A DNA stretch of 64,000 nt from Anaerolineae bacterium (lineage in GTDB: Bacteria > Chloroflexota > Anaerolineae > B4-G1 > SLSP01), in assembly GCA_016931185.1 (NCBI GenBank), contig JAFGFI010000169.1, positions 27,915 through 91,914 on the forward strand, in the 5' to 3' direction. A program made the position numbers and the translations under genes. Every line of letters starts with the position of its first letter. Within the stretch, counting starts at the first letter, position 1. Below are positions 17,814-28,300 of this stretch, piece after piece. Under the pieces are notes generated by a model, which worked only from the letters and a program-made list of their open reading frames with translations, had not been told where the DNA came from and ran no database searches.

Positions 17814-18606
17814 AGTTGTTATCTCCTGAATAATCATATTGAGCGAGTTTCTGTTTCAAGGTTTGATGCATATCCTCGAAGTATTCATTCATATAAGGAT
17901 AAGCCAGCGCTGTACATCCAAATCCAAATAAGGCGCCAGTCAGCGTACGGAGCAATGGATAGGTCTCAAAGGGTCGTGAAATAAGCTCAGGCGCAATTGT
18001 CCAGATAACATAGGAAATCCACTGGCTACCGCCATCTATCAACATCGGCAATATCCCAAAAACGATATATGCCCAGATAGATAAAGGAGGAATTGTGTAC
18101 TTACGTCGCAAGAGGCCGTAAGCAATTCCAGTGAAGACCATCGTGCTATATATGGCAATATCGCGTTGGCACAGCGCAGTTTTGTAGCCCACATCAGCAT
18201 TACCCACAAAACTGCTTAATTTGTTCATTTCGACGATGGATAATGGTTCGGTCAGACGATAGCTGGCCTGAGGGCCGAACAGAAACCAAGAACGAAAGGG
18301 ATACTGGTGGCAATGTGGGGAATAGAAATCATGGAGCAATTGACCTGCTCCTGTTGCACCGAAATACATTAAAATGGGAGCAAGCAGCGCGCCTCCTACA
18401 AAAAGTCCCACTATAGTATTAAATACAGCAACCCAGTGTTGAGAAAACCATAATGCGGCAAATGTGAGATTACGCACCCAAATACGTTTTCCTAAAGGAA
18501 TTTCTCTTTGGGGCTGCATCTGAATTCGTCTCTGAGCTTCAGCAATAATATCTTCTGAAGAAGTTGGTTGTTGCTGTGATTCTTTATCTAGATCTAAAGA
18601 TCCCAT
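17797..18606 (-). CDS. DUF2085 integral membrane protein
   Basis: 269 residues. After a cytoplasmic N-terminal stretch of about 60 residues there are four or five predicted membrane helices. The DUF2085 motifs are CHQYPFRSWFLFG and, later, ALCQRDIAIYSTMV; the family usually has a cysteine pair in LCxRC, here the second position is Asp, so one conserved Cys is missing. The family is widespread in Chloroflexota and other bacteria, of unknown function. Its stop lies inside lgt, which implies coordinated expression. A weak GAGGAAG site precedes the ATG. Confidence 0.8.
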   Translation of the reverse strand: MGSLDLDKESQQQPTSSEDIIAEAQRRIQMQPQREIPLGKRIWVRNLTFAALWFSQHWVAVFNTIVGLFVGGALLAPILMYFGATGAGQLLHDFYSPHCHQYPFRSWFLFGPQASYRLTEPLSIVEMNKLSSFVGNADVGYKTALCQRDIAIYSTMVFTGIAYGLLRRKYTIPPLSIWAYIVFGILPMLIDGGSQWISYVIWTIAPELISRPFETYPLLRTLTGALFGFGCTALAYPYMNEYFEDMHQTLKQKLAQYDYSGDNNYDTTF

Positions 18607-18791
18607 CCGACATCCACTTCCTCAAAAGCCAAAAAAGAAACCAATCCCACCCAAAAAGTTATACCGACACTAACATCAACCATAAGTGTGAATTATACCA
18701 TGCTTAAGAACCTGAAAAACCGAGCCTTTCAAGTAAGTGAACTCAAGCCATTTCAGTCATCATGTCCATGCAGGAAGCAACTTGGATTAAG

Positions 18792-19823
18792 TTATGTAAA
18801 TAGTCGTGACAAAATTGTGGGAGGTTTCTTGATCACGGCAAGATGTTCCAGGACGCGAAAATCCTGTTGGAGGGTAGCCGGATTTTCCGCAAGCTGTGTA
18901 ATCAGAGATTCTTGAAGTGTACCGCCATGCGCCAACATAAGCAAGAAATAGCGGATACGCTCTGGATAGACGCCCATCAAACGCGCGGCAGTCGCATCGG
19001 TCGCCGTCAGATTATCACCCATCAGGAGTATGTTCGCATTCACCGTATCGCCGTAGAGAGGCCCATCCCCCTCCATTCCCTCGATCCCATCGATAATGGT
19101 AAATCCTGGCTGGAGTGTGCTGTTAATATCGGCAATGCTCTGGTGGATGCCGCGCCAGTGTAGCAAATTCTTAGGCCAGCCGTACTTAACGCCGGGGACA
19201 GTTCCAAACATGTTTTTTAAGGACAGTGTAACACCGGCCCAATGATGCGTTTTCAATTTGGGCATTGAAACAACCAAATCTGCTTGTAGTATAGTATCAG
19301 GAAAGAAGATATGATCCAGCCGGGTGTAATTAGCTATCAAGGAAACGGGTGTGATAGCATCGAGATTAAGATCAATAAATTTAACACCCGCGTCTTGCAA
19401 CATTTGATCGAAACCGGAAAGTTCAAGCAGGATTTCCATATCCCGACGATGTCCAGGCCCTTCAGCTACAATCACTTCAGCAGCGCCGGCACGACGGAAT
19501 GCCTCAATAGCCGCCCGTACAACAGCCCGATTTGTATTTACCCGGCTGGATTCGTAATATTCAATAAGGTTAGGCTTCAGCACTACCCGCCCACCCTTAG
19601 CTCGCGCCAAAACGGCAGGATAGGCCTGCAAACCACGGTGAATCAGATCAAGCAGTAAAGTCTCATCGTAGGCATCCGCACGAAAAACCGTAACGTTAGC
19701 CCGGGGCTGAGGGGGTATCCTGAGTCGCAGCGCGGCAGCTCCCCCTAGAATGCCACCTGACAGTGCCAGGGCCAGCTTTAAAAAATCCCGCCGTGTGAAG
19801 CGCGATTTAAACTTTGAAGACAT
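18792..19823 (-). CDS. DUF362 protein with Tat signal
   Basis: 343 residues from the ATG at 19823, preceded by CAGGAGG. The N-terminus has the twin-arginine motif TRRDFLK (RR at 11-12) and a hydrophobic stretch, so the folded protein is probably exported, perhaps membrane-held. The body has DUF362 hallmarks: GRVVLKPNLIEY, AEVIVAEGPGHRRD, VSMPKLKTHHWAGVTLSLKN and GIEGMEGDGP. DUF362 proteins are often found with ferredoxin domains; none is present here. Its start lies inside the preceding toroid gene (17-base overlap), so the two are coupled. Function unknown. Confidence 0.85.
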   Translation of the reverse strand: MSSKFKSRFTRRDFLKLALALSGGILGGAAALRLRIPPQPRANVTVFRADAYDETLLLDLIHRGLQAYPAVLARAKGGRVVLKPNLIEYYESSRVNTNRAVVRAAIEAFRRAGAAEVIVAEGPGHRRDMEILLELSGFDQMLQDAGVKFIDLNLDAITPVSLIANYTRLDHIFFPDTILQADLVVSMPKLKTHHWAGVTLSLKNMFGTVPGVKYGWPKNLLHWRGIHQSIADINSTLQPGFTIIDGIEGMEGDGPLYGDTVNANILLMGDNLTATDATAARLMGVYPERIRYFLLMLAHGGTLQESLITQLAENPATLQQDFRVLEHLAVIKKPPTILSRLFT

Positions 19824-20703
19824 TGACACCTCCTGCCGCGACATTCAGAGCCAGGATAGATAAAGCCGTCAAGTGATTGGCTTCTCGCCAACTCCCATCT
19901 GTCCGTTGGCGAAGAAGGAGAGGTGGAACCAGTGCATCAAATGGACGATGATAAGTGCCCAGGCAAAGAATAGCCCAGGCCAAAGTAAGTGTAGATTGTG
20001 TCCTCGCAATTTCTGTCTCCAGGAAAGCCAACCCCTGGACAATAGTCTCTGAAGCAGTATCAAAGTTTTGTAAGGACAAGAGTGCAACTGCCGTGGTGGG
20101 CAAAAAAGCATCCAGGGCACGCCCTAATACAATGCGATTACCATAATTCCAGCCCCCCTCTGTACAAGCACGGTCAAGCAACAAAGCCTCTCCTTCTTGG
20201 ACACGAGCATGATTTGCATATCCGGACGCCTTAAGCGCGAGCAGAGCGTAACTGGTAGGTTCGATCCAACTAAATGCATCACTGGTCCAGGGCCACCCCA
20301 CTAATTCGTTGTTCAGGGGAATAATTTCATTAAATTTAGTCTTGTTGCCCTCCCAGGTCAACAACCACTCAATACACCGCTCCCGAAGCGCAGCTTCTTG
20401 TTGCAAATAATTCAAAGTGAATGCTGCTAACGAAGTCGTCCAATGTGGATCGTTATCCCCCTCTAATGTGATCGCGCCCCCAGCATTAACATGGTTCTTA
20501 AGCCAGGCCACACCTTTGTCTTGTTTTGCGTTATCTGCCGCGCCACTTGGAAATGGCGCAGCAGATAACGCGAGCAAACTATAACACGTGGACTCTGGAG
20601 AACTTTGCACGCCAGGCGTATAGGACCACCCTCCATCTTGGGTCTGGGCATGGAGAAGAAATACCTGTGCTTTTTCTATTGCTTGTGCTATATCATTCTG
20701 CAT
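19807..20703 (-). CDS. Prenyltransferase/squalene-cyclase-like alpha/alpha-toroid protein
   Basis: 298 residues. Repeated helical units with QDGGWSYTPG, STCYSLLALSA, TTSLAAFTL, PTSYALLALKA, EGGWNYGNR, PTTAVALLSLQ and RTDGSWREANHLTALSILAL are the QxxDGGW/TxxALLAL pattern of prenyltransferase and squalene oxidase repeats. The catalytic DxDD motif of hopene cyclases is not seen, so it is probably not a cyclase. No signal peptide is evident. Start is uncertain: the ATG at 20703 has a weak site, and an upstream ATG at 20757 is possible. A hairpin element is embedded in the gene (20528-20571). It is coupled to the DUF362 gene downstream and follows gcvPB. Confidence 0.75.
   Translation of the reverse strand: MQNDIAQAIEKAQVFLLHAQTQDGGWSYTPGVQSSPESTCYSLLALSAAPFPSGAADNAKQDKGVAWLKNHVNAGGAITLEGDNDPHWTTSLAAFTLNYLQQEAALRERCIEWLLTWEGNKTKFNEIIPLNNELVGWPWTSDAFSWIEPTSYALLALKASGYANHARVQEGEALLLDRACTEGGWNYGNRIVLGRALDAFLPTTAVALLSLQNFDTASETIVQGLAFLETEIARTQSTLTLAWAILCLGTYHRPFDALVPPLLLRQRTDGSWREANHLTALSILALNVAAGGVNVFKV
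20528..20571. repeat. Palindromic element inside the toroid gene
   Basis: Arms 20528-20545 and 20554-20571 pair at 17 of 18 positions around CTTGGAAA. It encodes the segment SAAPFPSGAADNAKQD, which interrupts the repeat pattern of the protein, and its middle (CGCCACTTGGAAATGGCG) resembles the 18-bp repeat in the DeoR gene. Confidence 0.6.
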
Positions 20704-20764
20704 TGTAGTAGTTTTAACGTAAGATGTCGAATATACGTAATTTGTCGATGTAAGCATAACCTGA

Positions 20765-22213
20765 TCACGCATACCGTACCACGGGTTTCCGTGCCGCCTG
20801 AACTTCATCCAGGCGACGTACAGGAGCATTATGTGGGGCCTGATACAACAGGTCTGGTGTTGTCTTAGCCTCTTCCACAATAGCGCGCAGGATGCTGGCA
20901 TACTTATCAAGCGATTGTTTGCTCTCAGTCTCCGTAGGTTCAATCATCAACGCGTGATGAACAATAAGCGGGAAATAGTTGGTAGGCGGATGAACACCGT
21001 AGTCAATAAGTCGTTTAGCAATATCCAGCGCGCTAATGTCACATTCTGCAAAGTGACCTTCAACAACGAATTCATGTTTACAGATACGATCATAGGGTAG
21101 GAAATAGTGATCTTTGATCTGGCTGAGCAAATAGTTAGCGTTAAGTACCGCGTGTTCTGCTGCCGCACGCAACCCAGATTCTCCCAACATACGCATATAT
21201 GTGTAAGCCCGGACGATAATACCAAAATGTCCCCAGAAAGATTTAACGCGCCCAATTGTTTTTGCGGGCATTTGGAAAGTGTAATAGGGCGGCAATTCAT
21301 CATCCGTTTGCGTTTCATCAATCGTGACAATCGGTCCCGGTAGATAGTCTACCAGATGAGCTGCAACCCCGACAGGACCGGATCCCGGCCCACCGCCGCC
21401 ATGAGGAGTACTGAAGGTTTTGTGCAGGTTAAAGTGCATCACGTCAATACCGACATCGCCAGGGCGCATCACTCCCATCAATGCATTCAGATTGGCTCCG
21501 TCTCCATAAACCAGACCACCACAACCGTGAACTTGCTCGATCACTTCTACAATTCGTTCCTCAAAAAGCCCTAGAGTATTAGGATTGGTGATCATCATCC
21601 CCACAATCCGGTCACAGAGTTGCGCGCGCAATGCATCCAAATCGATGTTTCCCCGCGTGTCGGAGGGGATTTCCACTACGCGCAATCCACTCATACTGGT
21701 GGAGGCCGGATTTGTACCATGAGCCGAGTCAGGCACCAGAATGGTATCCCGCTGAGCCTCCCCACGGTCGGCGTGATATTTACGCATAATGAGTACACCT
21801 ACTAACTCACCCTGAGCTCCCGCCGCCGGTTGTAAGGTCACACCGGCAAAACCACCTATGGCTTTAAGATATTCCTGTACCTGGTACATCAAGTAAAGCG
21901 CACCTTGCGCGTGGTCTTCATCTTGGAGAGGGTGTACACCTGTAAATCCCGGCAACCGCGCGGTGATTTCGTTAATTTTGGGATTAAATTTCATCGTGCA
22001 GGATCCGAGGGGATACATACCTGTGTCAATAGCATAATTTAATTGTGATAGGCGTGTATAATGCCGGACTACATCCACCTCGCTGACTTCTGGTAACCGC
22101 AGTGATTCGCGAAGCATGGCTTTGGGCAATACACTTTCAGGCACATCTAACTTTGGCGGTCTAACGCCCTGTCGTCCTGGCGACGAAAGTTCATAAATCA
22201 GAGGTTCAGACAT
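20765..22213 (-). CDS. gcvPB: Glycine dehydrogenase (decarboxylating) subunit 2
   Basis: 482 residues, the C-terminal half of the P-protein in organisms with a split enzyme. The pyridoxal-phosphate lysine is Lys265 in NLHKTFSTPHGGGGPG, preceded by PDSAHGTNPAS and GDGANLNA. With subunit 1 it decarboxylates glycine and passes the aminomethyl group to the lipoyl arm of GcvH. AGGAG lies before the ATG, and its start overlaps the end of gcvPA by 8 bases. The T-protein (aminomethyltransferase) gene is not in the window. Confidence 0.96.
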   Translation of the reverse strand: MSEPLIYELSSPGRQGVRPPKLDVPESVLPKAMLRESLRLPEVSEVDVVRHYTRLSQLNYAIDTGMYPLGSCTMKFNPKINEITARLPGFTGVHPLQDEDHAQGALYLMYQVQEYLKAIGGFAGVTLQPAAGAQGELVGVLIMRKYHADRGEAQRDTILVPDSAHGTNPASTSMSGLRVVEIPSDTRGNIDLDALRAQLCDRIVGMMITNPNTLGLFEERIVEVIEQVHGCGGLVYGDGANLNALMGVMRPGDVGIDVMHFNLHKTFSTPHGGGGPGSGPVGVAAHLVDYLPGPIVTIDETQTDDELPPYYTFQMPAKTIGRVKSFWGHFGIIVRAYTYMRMLGESGLRAAAEHAVLNANYLLSQIKDHYFLPYDRICKHEFVVEGHFAECDISALDIAKRLIDYGVHPPTNYFPLIVHHALMIEPTETESKQSLDKYASILRAIVEEAKTTPDLLYQAPHNAPVRRLDEVQAARKPVVRYA

Positions 22214-23621
22214 AAAACTCGCTCCTGTTTTGACTTACAGTCGTGAAAGCCGCTAGGGCCTCGGCGAACATATTAATCTCATCCTTGGTATTCATCTCAG
22301 TGACAGCGACCAGCATATAGTTTTCTAACTGTGGATAATCCCGACTCAGATCATAGCCCCCCACAATCTCAAAATCTTCAATGTCGTGCAATAGAAACTC
22401 ATTAATCTCGGCAACCGGCGCGGGACAGCGTACCATAAACTCATTAAAAAATTGACTTTCGCGCACAACACTGTAACCATCCAGTGCATCAATGACATCA
22501 GCGGCATAGTGTGCCTTATGGTAATTCAATTCGGCAATTTGACGCAACCCGTGTTGACCTAACGCGGAGAGATAAACGGTGGCAGCTAATGCCATTAGCC
22601 CCTGATTTGTACAGATATTTGAGGTGGCTTTTTCGCGCCGGATGTGTTGTTCGCGGGTAGTAAGCGTTAGGGTATAACCAGGTCTTCCTTCCATGTCTAC
22701 GGTTGCACCCACCAATCGTCCTGCCATCTGACGCAGATATTTAGAACGCGTCGCATAAAAGCCCAGATACGGGCCTCCAAAATTCAGGCCCAGCCCCAGG
22801 GGTTGCCCCTCTCCCAGGACAATATCGGCCCCATAATCACCAGGTGGTCTGAATAACCCCAGGCTGAGAGGATGCGTCACGACGGCCAGCAGTGTTTGCT
22901 TATCCCGCGCGTGAATTTTATCCGCAATCCCGTCCAAATTTTCAAGCCGTCCCAGAAAATCAGGGGTTTGAATAAAGATACAGGCTGTTTGATCGTCTAT
23001 CAAGCCAACAAGGTGTTCTAGAGAATATTTATTTAGAGACTCCATGCCACTCAGTGTGGATTCCTCATCTCCCACGATCTCCAAATCCATCCCCTGCGTA
23101 TACGTGCGGATAACGGCACGATAGTGAGGGTGCAGGGTTGGCGAAAGCACAACTTTGTTGCGTTTCCTACGAAAAACATTATAGGCCTGGATAACGGCTT
23201 CTGCAGCGGCGGTCGCGCCATCGTAATGGCTGGCATTGGCCACTTCCATCCCTGTCAAATCACAAATCATGCTCTGATATTCAAAAATAGCCTGGAGGGT
23301 ACCCTGGCTAACCTCAGCCTGATAGGGCGTGTAAGCTGTGTAAAACTCACCCCGGCTGATGATAGCATCCACAACACTGGGCACCCAGTGCCGGTATGCC
23401 CCTGCGCCCAGGAATGTGGGGACGGTATAAACGTTCAGATTGTAGGCCGCGATTTCTTGCAATTCCTGGAGTACTTCCAATTCCGACAAGGGATCAGGCA
23501 GTCCCAGAGCAGGATAACAAAAGGGTTCGGGTATATCCTGGAAAAGGTCAGCTATGTTTCGCAGACCAATAGCAGCTAACATTTGTCGGCGTTCCTCATC
23601 CGTATGAGGTAGATAAACCAT
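22206..23621 (-). CDS. gcvPA: Glycine dehydrogenase (decarboxylating) subunit 1
   Basis: 471 residues. N-terminal YLPHTDEERRQMLAAIG and the blocks YTPYQAEVSQGTLQAIFEYQ, VANASHYDGATAAAEA and EGQPLGLGLNFGGPYLGF are characteristic of subunit 1 of the split P-protein, which forms a heterotetramer with GcvPB. It has no pyridoxal-phosphate lysine of its own. AAGGAG precedes the ATG at 23621. Between it and gcvH is a 14-base-arm hairpin built from heptamer-like units. Confidence 0.96.
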   Translation of the reverse strand: MVYLPHTDEERRQMLAAIGLRNIADLFQDIPEPFCYPALGLPDPLSELEVLQELQEIAAYNLNVYTVPTFLGAGAYRHWVPSVVDAIISRGEFYTAYTPYQAEVSQGTLQAIFEYQSMICDLTGMEVANASHYDGATAAAEAVIQAYNVFRRKRNKVVLSPTLHPHYRAVIRTYTQGMDLEIVGDEESTLSGMESLNKYSLEHLVGLIDDQTACIFIQTPDFLGRLENLDGIADKIHARDKQTLLAVVTHPLSLGLFRPPGDYGADIVLGEGQPLGLGLNFGGPYLGFYATRSKYLRQMAGRLVGATVDMEGRPGYTLTLTTREQHIRREKATSNICTNQGLMALAATVYLSALGQHGLRQIAELNYHKAHYAADVIDALDGYSVVRESQFFNEFMVRCPAPVAEINEFLLHDIEDFEIVGGYDLSRDYPQLENYMLVAVTEMNTKDEINMFAEALAAFTTVSQNRSEFYV

Positions 23622-23658
23622 AACGAAACTCCTTATTAGGTAAAATAATTACAAATGA

Positions 23659-23696
23659 AAAACGTAAAACGCTGTATTCGATGCGTTTTACGTTTT
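23659..23696. repeat. Inverted repeat between gcvH and gcvPA
   Basis: AAAACGTAAAACGC (23659-23672) and its exact complement (23683-23696) with a 10-base loop. AT-rich, lacking a T run, so probably not a strong terminator; it may affect the relative amounts of gcvH and gcvPA transcript. The arms are made of the ACGTAAA heptamer. Confidence 0.6.
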
Positions 23697-23724
23697 AAAT
23701 ACAAAGCTCCAATTCCGCAAAAGT

Positions 23725-24111
23725 CTACGCCTCTTCTTGTGTAGAAGCCTCGTACTCTTCAACGCTGAGCAAGCTATTCCATTCATCTGGATTGCTAGGC
23801 TTCACCCGAATCAGCCACCCCGCGCCAAAAGGATCTTCATTAACGGTTTCTGGTTTTTCATCCAATGCTTCGTTAATGGCTACTATTTCACCACTCACCG
23901 GCATATACACATCGGAAGCGGATTTTACCGATTCGACAACGCCAAAAGTATCACCTTTATCAAAACTATCGCCAGGCTCCGGCAATTCTACATAGACGAT
24001 ATCGTTGAGTGCATCTTGAGCGTAATCAGAAATACCGACAACAATCTCATTACCATCTTTGCGACTCCACTCGTGGGTAGTTTGATAACGAACATCCTTT
24101 TTGAATTCCAC
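23725..24111 (-). CDS. gcvH: Glycine cleavage system H protein
   Basis: 128 residues with a GTG start at 24111, seven bases after GGAGG. The lipoyl domain is clear: Lys63 in VESVKSASDVYMPVSGE is the lipoylation site, preceded by GISDYAQDALNDIVYVELP. The protein shuttles the aminomethyl group between P, T and L proteins. It heads the minus-strand run gcvH-gcvPA-gcvPB. I looked for a glycine riboswitch ahead of it and saw none in the short gap (57 bases). Confidence 0.96.
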   Translation of the reverse strand: MEFKKDVRYQTTHEWSRKDGNEIVVGISDYAQDALNDIVYVELPEPGDSFDKGDTFGVVESVKSASDVYMPVSGEIVAINEALDEKPETVNEDPFGAGWLIRVKPSNPDEWNSLLSVEEYEASTQEEA

Positions 24112-24168
24112 AATTGACCTCCATTGAATAAAATTTTTATCTAAAAACCCAGCTTGTTACTTGAGTTT

Positions 24169-25278
24169 TTATGAAACAGCTTCTTTTTCAAGTCGCCCCA
24201 CAATAGACCACAAAGCAGAAACAGGAGAAGGAGCAGGAATCTCTTGCAGGTTGGGGATAAAAGGGATAGTTACATCAGGGGCGCGAGGCAAATCACGGCT
24301 AAGATCCTCTGGTTGGGCATGGGTTATATCATTCAACAATACTAAAAGAGAACGACTGTCGATCCCTTGTTCCGGCAAGGTTTCCACCGCCACTTTCGCC
24401 AGTTTGCGCGAAGTTGATTCATCGGATGTGACAATAACCGTCCAATCACAACGCGCCGGTACATGCCATTGTAAAGGAAGTGTGCCGCGGCCCAAATCCA
24501 AGATGATAAAATAGCCCTCGCGTTGTAATAGATTCAAGATCTTCTCCACCGATTCCCCCCGCACTCGTCCTGTATCTGTGATCATAGCAGGAGCGGGAAT
24601 AATATAGAAACCGTGAACAGTTTGCACACTGAAGTTTTGAAGCAGGGGAAGTGTAATCTCTGCCGGTTTCCGCGAGAGCAATTCAACAATATTCCGGGGG
24701 TCACTGATACCGTTCCACAATCCCAAACTCCCCACCGGAAAACTCATATCAATGAGGAGTGTAGGTTGATCTTGTTGTGTTGCAGCTTGATAGGCCAGAT
24801 TAAGCGCAAGCGTACTCACTCCCACCCCGCCGCGTAAAGAAAGCATCCCTATCGTCATACCCGTTTTTTGGATTTTGGCACTGACGGCTTGCTGAATCCG
24901 CTCTGTACGTTCCAACGCTGCTTTAATACGTACCCCAAGTGTATTGTAATCGAGCTTACTTTTGGTCAAAAAATCATCCGCGCCAATCGTGAAAGCCTGG
25001 ATTTGATCGTCAACCGCATCTAGGGCAGTGAGGAACAAAATCGGAACAGCCTGAAATTCCGTCTCTGAACGCAATGAGCGACATACTGCGTAACCATCCA
25101 TATCCGGCATCATGATATCCAGAAGGATTAAATCTGGATGTTCTTCATGAGCGGCTACCAAGGCCTCTGTGCCATTACTGGCCTCGATGACGGTATATCC
25201 CCAACTGCGGAGCATAATACCAAACATAGTACGAGCATCATCATTATCTTCAACAACTAAAATACGGGCTGAATCCAT
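24169..25278 (-). CDS. Response regulator receiver domain fused to CpaE/MinD-like ATPase
   Basis: 369 residues from the ATG at 25278, with AAGGAG upstream. Residues 4-122 are a receiver domain: acidic pair EDND, phospho-acceptor Asp54 in LLDIMMPD, Thr84 and Lys105. Residues 140-369 are a ParA/MinD-fold domain with a deviant Walker A, SLRGGVGVST, in which the signature Lys is absent, as in CpaE proteins of Tad pilus systems. CpaE-like proteins place pilus or chromosome machinery at the pole. It directly follows the large histidine kinase, the obvious phosphodonor. Output is probably through protein contacts, since no DNA-binding domain is present. Confidence 0.88.
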   Translation of the reverse strand: MDSARILVVEDNDDARTMFGIMLRSWGYTVIEASNGTEALVAAHEEHPDLILLDIMMPDMDGYAVCRSLRSETEFQAVPILFLTALDAVDDQIQAFTIGADDFLTKSKLDYNTLGVRIKAALERTERIQQAVSAKIQKTGMTIGMLSLRGGVGVSTLALNLAYQAATQQDQPTLLIDMSFPVGSLGLWNGISDPRNIVELLSRKPAEITLPLLQNFSVQTVHGFYIIPAPAMITDTGRVRGESVEKILNLLQREGYFIILDLGRGTLPLQWHVPARCDWTVIVTSDESTSRKLAKVAVETLPEQGIDSRSLLVLLNDITHAQPEDLSRDLPRAPDVTIPFIPNLQEIPAPSPVSALWSIVGRLEKEAVS

Positions 25279-25338
25279 TCTAAGCTCCTTGTGTGCCTTC
25301 AATTGGACCAATAAAATTGAACGGACGACTGCACCAGC

Positions 25339-28300
25339 TTACGGACCGGCCGTGCCGGAAATCGGTATGACAAAACTAAACGTACTCCCCTTTTGCCATT
25401 CACTTTCAACAGCAATATATCCCCCATGCATTTCGATAATACTACGCGTGATCACTAATCCCAACCCTGTGCCCTGTTCACTACGTACTTCTGGATTTTT
25501 GGAGCGAAAATATTTAGTAAACAGACGATCTAATTCTTCCGGTTTCATACCTACTCCAGTATCTCGAACTGCCCAACGCACATAGTGCTGCTCCCTGTCC
25601 ATCCAACGTCCAACGCTTACCGTAATAGTACCATGTTCAGGCGTATATTTGTTAGCATTGCTGATAAGATTGGTCAAGACCTGGAGTAATCTACCGCGAT
25701 CTCCCTGAATTTGAGGCAAATTAGGTTCAATTTCAACCTTAAGTTCCTGACCTTTAACAGCGATGGCTTGCTCAAAAGCCTGCACAGCTTCACTCATCAC
25801 GTCAGCAGGCACAACGTCACTCATTTCCAATCGCAGTCGTCCTGATTCAATACGGGTGACATCCAATAAATCCGACACAATGCGCCCCATACGCTCGACA
25901 TTGGAACGTATTACTTGAAGAAATTGCTTTTGTTGATCGTTGAGCGTGCCACCAATACCTTTCATCAAAAGGTCGGTATATCCTTTCATTGAAGTCATCG
26001 GTTGTTTAAGCTCGTGTGAAACGAATGAGACGAACTCCGTTTTTGCTTCATTGGCACGTTGTACTTGCTGGAAGAGGCGCGCGTTTTCAATAGCGATGGC
26101 CGCATGATTAGCCAGACGCGAGATAAGCGCGACATTTTCTTCACTGAAGCTTTCGGCTTGAGCGGATTCCAGAGCAATAACCCCGATAACCCGTTCTTCA
26201 CGCTCTATCGGCACCGTGAGTTGCGCCTGCATACCCGGAATAACCTGTGCATAATTCGCGTCCTCTGACACATCTTTAACCAGGGTAGTTTCACCTGTCA
26301 ATACAGTATTTCCAATCAAACCCTTATCAAGAGGCCAAAGTTCTTCTTCTGCATAACGCTCGAATATATTTTGAGGGTATCCTTTGTGAGCAAGTAGTCG
26401 TAATCCTATAGTGCCATCTTCCTCTTCATTCAAAGCCGCAATGAGTCCCACAGAAGTATCCGTAATTCGGGTGGCCCATTCGAGGGTTTGTCCCATAACT
26501 TCGCGGTAATCTAACGTTGCATTAAGTTGACGATCAATCTGCTGTAAAATAGTAAGTTCCTCAAGGCGCGCGCGAAGCGCTTTATCAGTTGTCGTAAACA
26601 ATTGCGCGTTTTCGATAGCGATAGCAGCCTGTGCCCCAAAAGCCATCAATAGTTCTGCATCCTCATTATTGAAAGCCCGCCCATCGTTACGATTTAAAAG
26701 CTCCAGGACACCAATACTGCGTCCTCGCGCGTTCAGAGGGACCGCTATAATAGAATGTGTACTAAACTTGGAGCGTTTGTCAACACCATCATACCAACGT
26801 TGATCCTCTTCTGTTTTGTTCACAATCACCGGATGAGTTTCCGCGAAAGCCACACCGACAATACCCTTCCCAGAAGGAACGTGCTTTCCGATAAGTCCTG
26901 GACCGGCCTCGCCACTAGCGACGTGGAAAACGAGATCCCCACTACCTTCATCCAATAGTAACAAGGAACCTGCCGCAGAATTCAGGAGTTTGCCAGCATT
27001 GCGTACTACCAAATCCAGCACTTTGTCTAAATCCAAACTGGAAGCCAACAAATTTCCGATCTCGTTAAGCGCATTGAGCTGCTGCGCGCGAGTTTCCAGA
27101 CTTTCATAGAGCGTGTGACGTTCAAGGATGGAGGCAGTATAGGCCGCTACCGTCACAAAGAAACTCTCATCCTCCGCAGTGAACTGAATCTCGGGGTCAT
27201 AGGCCGAAGCGATCATAACACCAATACTGTTATCGCCAGCACTGAGCGGAGCCGCCATCCAGGCATTATCCGGCACCCCCATAGGAATCAATTTAGGAAC
27301 AATACCCCGATTTTGACATTCTTTAAGATAATTCTTAGTACGAATAGTCAAGGCATTTTGAAGCACATAACCGGTAAGTCCTTCTGACACGGACCACTCA
27401 TCATCAGGATAGATTCGCTCATCTCCCTCAACATAAAAAGCAAAGGAAAGAGTATCTTTGTCAGGGGATTTGAGTGCAATACGAAAATTGGGGATATTGA
27501 TAACCCGGTTGAGTTGTGTGTAGATTAACTCCAGAATGTCATCCAACGGCATCGCAAAATTGACCGCCTGCGCCATCCAATAAATGGCTCCCAATTCTTT
27601 GGCACGCTTTTGTTGATCATCCATGATAGATAAGCGTTCTAGACCAGCAGCCGTTGCCTCTGCCAATCTTTGTAGAATATTCAACGCTAACGGAGAATAT
27701 CCTGTATCGTTGCGGGGTTGACTCAGACCAACCCACCCCTGTCTACCCAGAGGTACCAGTAACACGATGCCTCGCGCTCGCATCTGTTCCTGGGCAGACG
27801 TAGGCTTATCCGTTGGAAGTGAAATCCCTTCTCCCACGGGCTGATGTGTGAGCCAAGTAGCAAAAGGGTCTTCTCCCGGTAAGATCAATTCAGCTTCTGA
27901 AATATAGTAATCATCAAGACCATTATAATGCGTGGCTATCTCTATGTATTTTGGCATAAAGAGAGTATGTAGAGCCTGGTGTAGTGTTTCCAGTAGTTCT
28001 TCTTGCGTGTTACTCGTCGCCGAAGCATTGCCTATTTGGACGATGGCATCCATCAGTGCGTGTGAAGTTAAAGTATCCTTTTGCAAAGTCACCGATTGTA
28101 TTTTGCGATAGTACCGCTGCGCAAGACCGAGGACAAGTCCCAAAACGATGCCCATACCGGATATGATCACAGGATATTTTAGCGTCAGCATATCGCCCAA
28201 CACTATCATAAAAACCCATACTAAAACCAGGGTGATCACAATTGTAACAGGAATGGTTGCTAAATTCCATCTGCGGGACTTCTGATACTGATATGCTTCA

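Noticed and set aside
19807..20703. Calling the toroid protein a squalene-hopene cyclase
   Set aside because: It has about half the usual length and no DxDD acid motif.
24112..24168. Glycine riboswitch before gcvH
   Set aside because: The gap is only 57 bases and lacks the tandem aptamer pattern.
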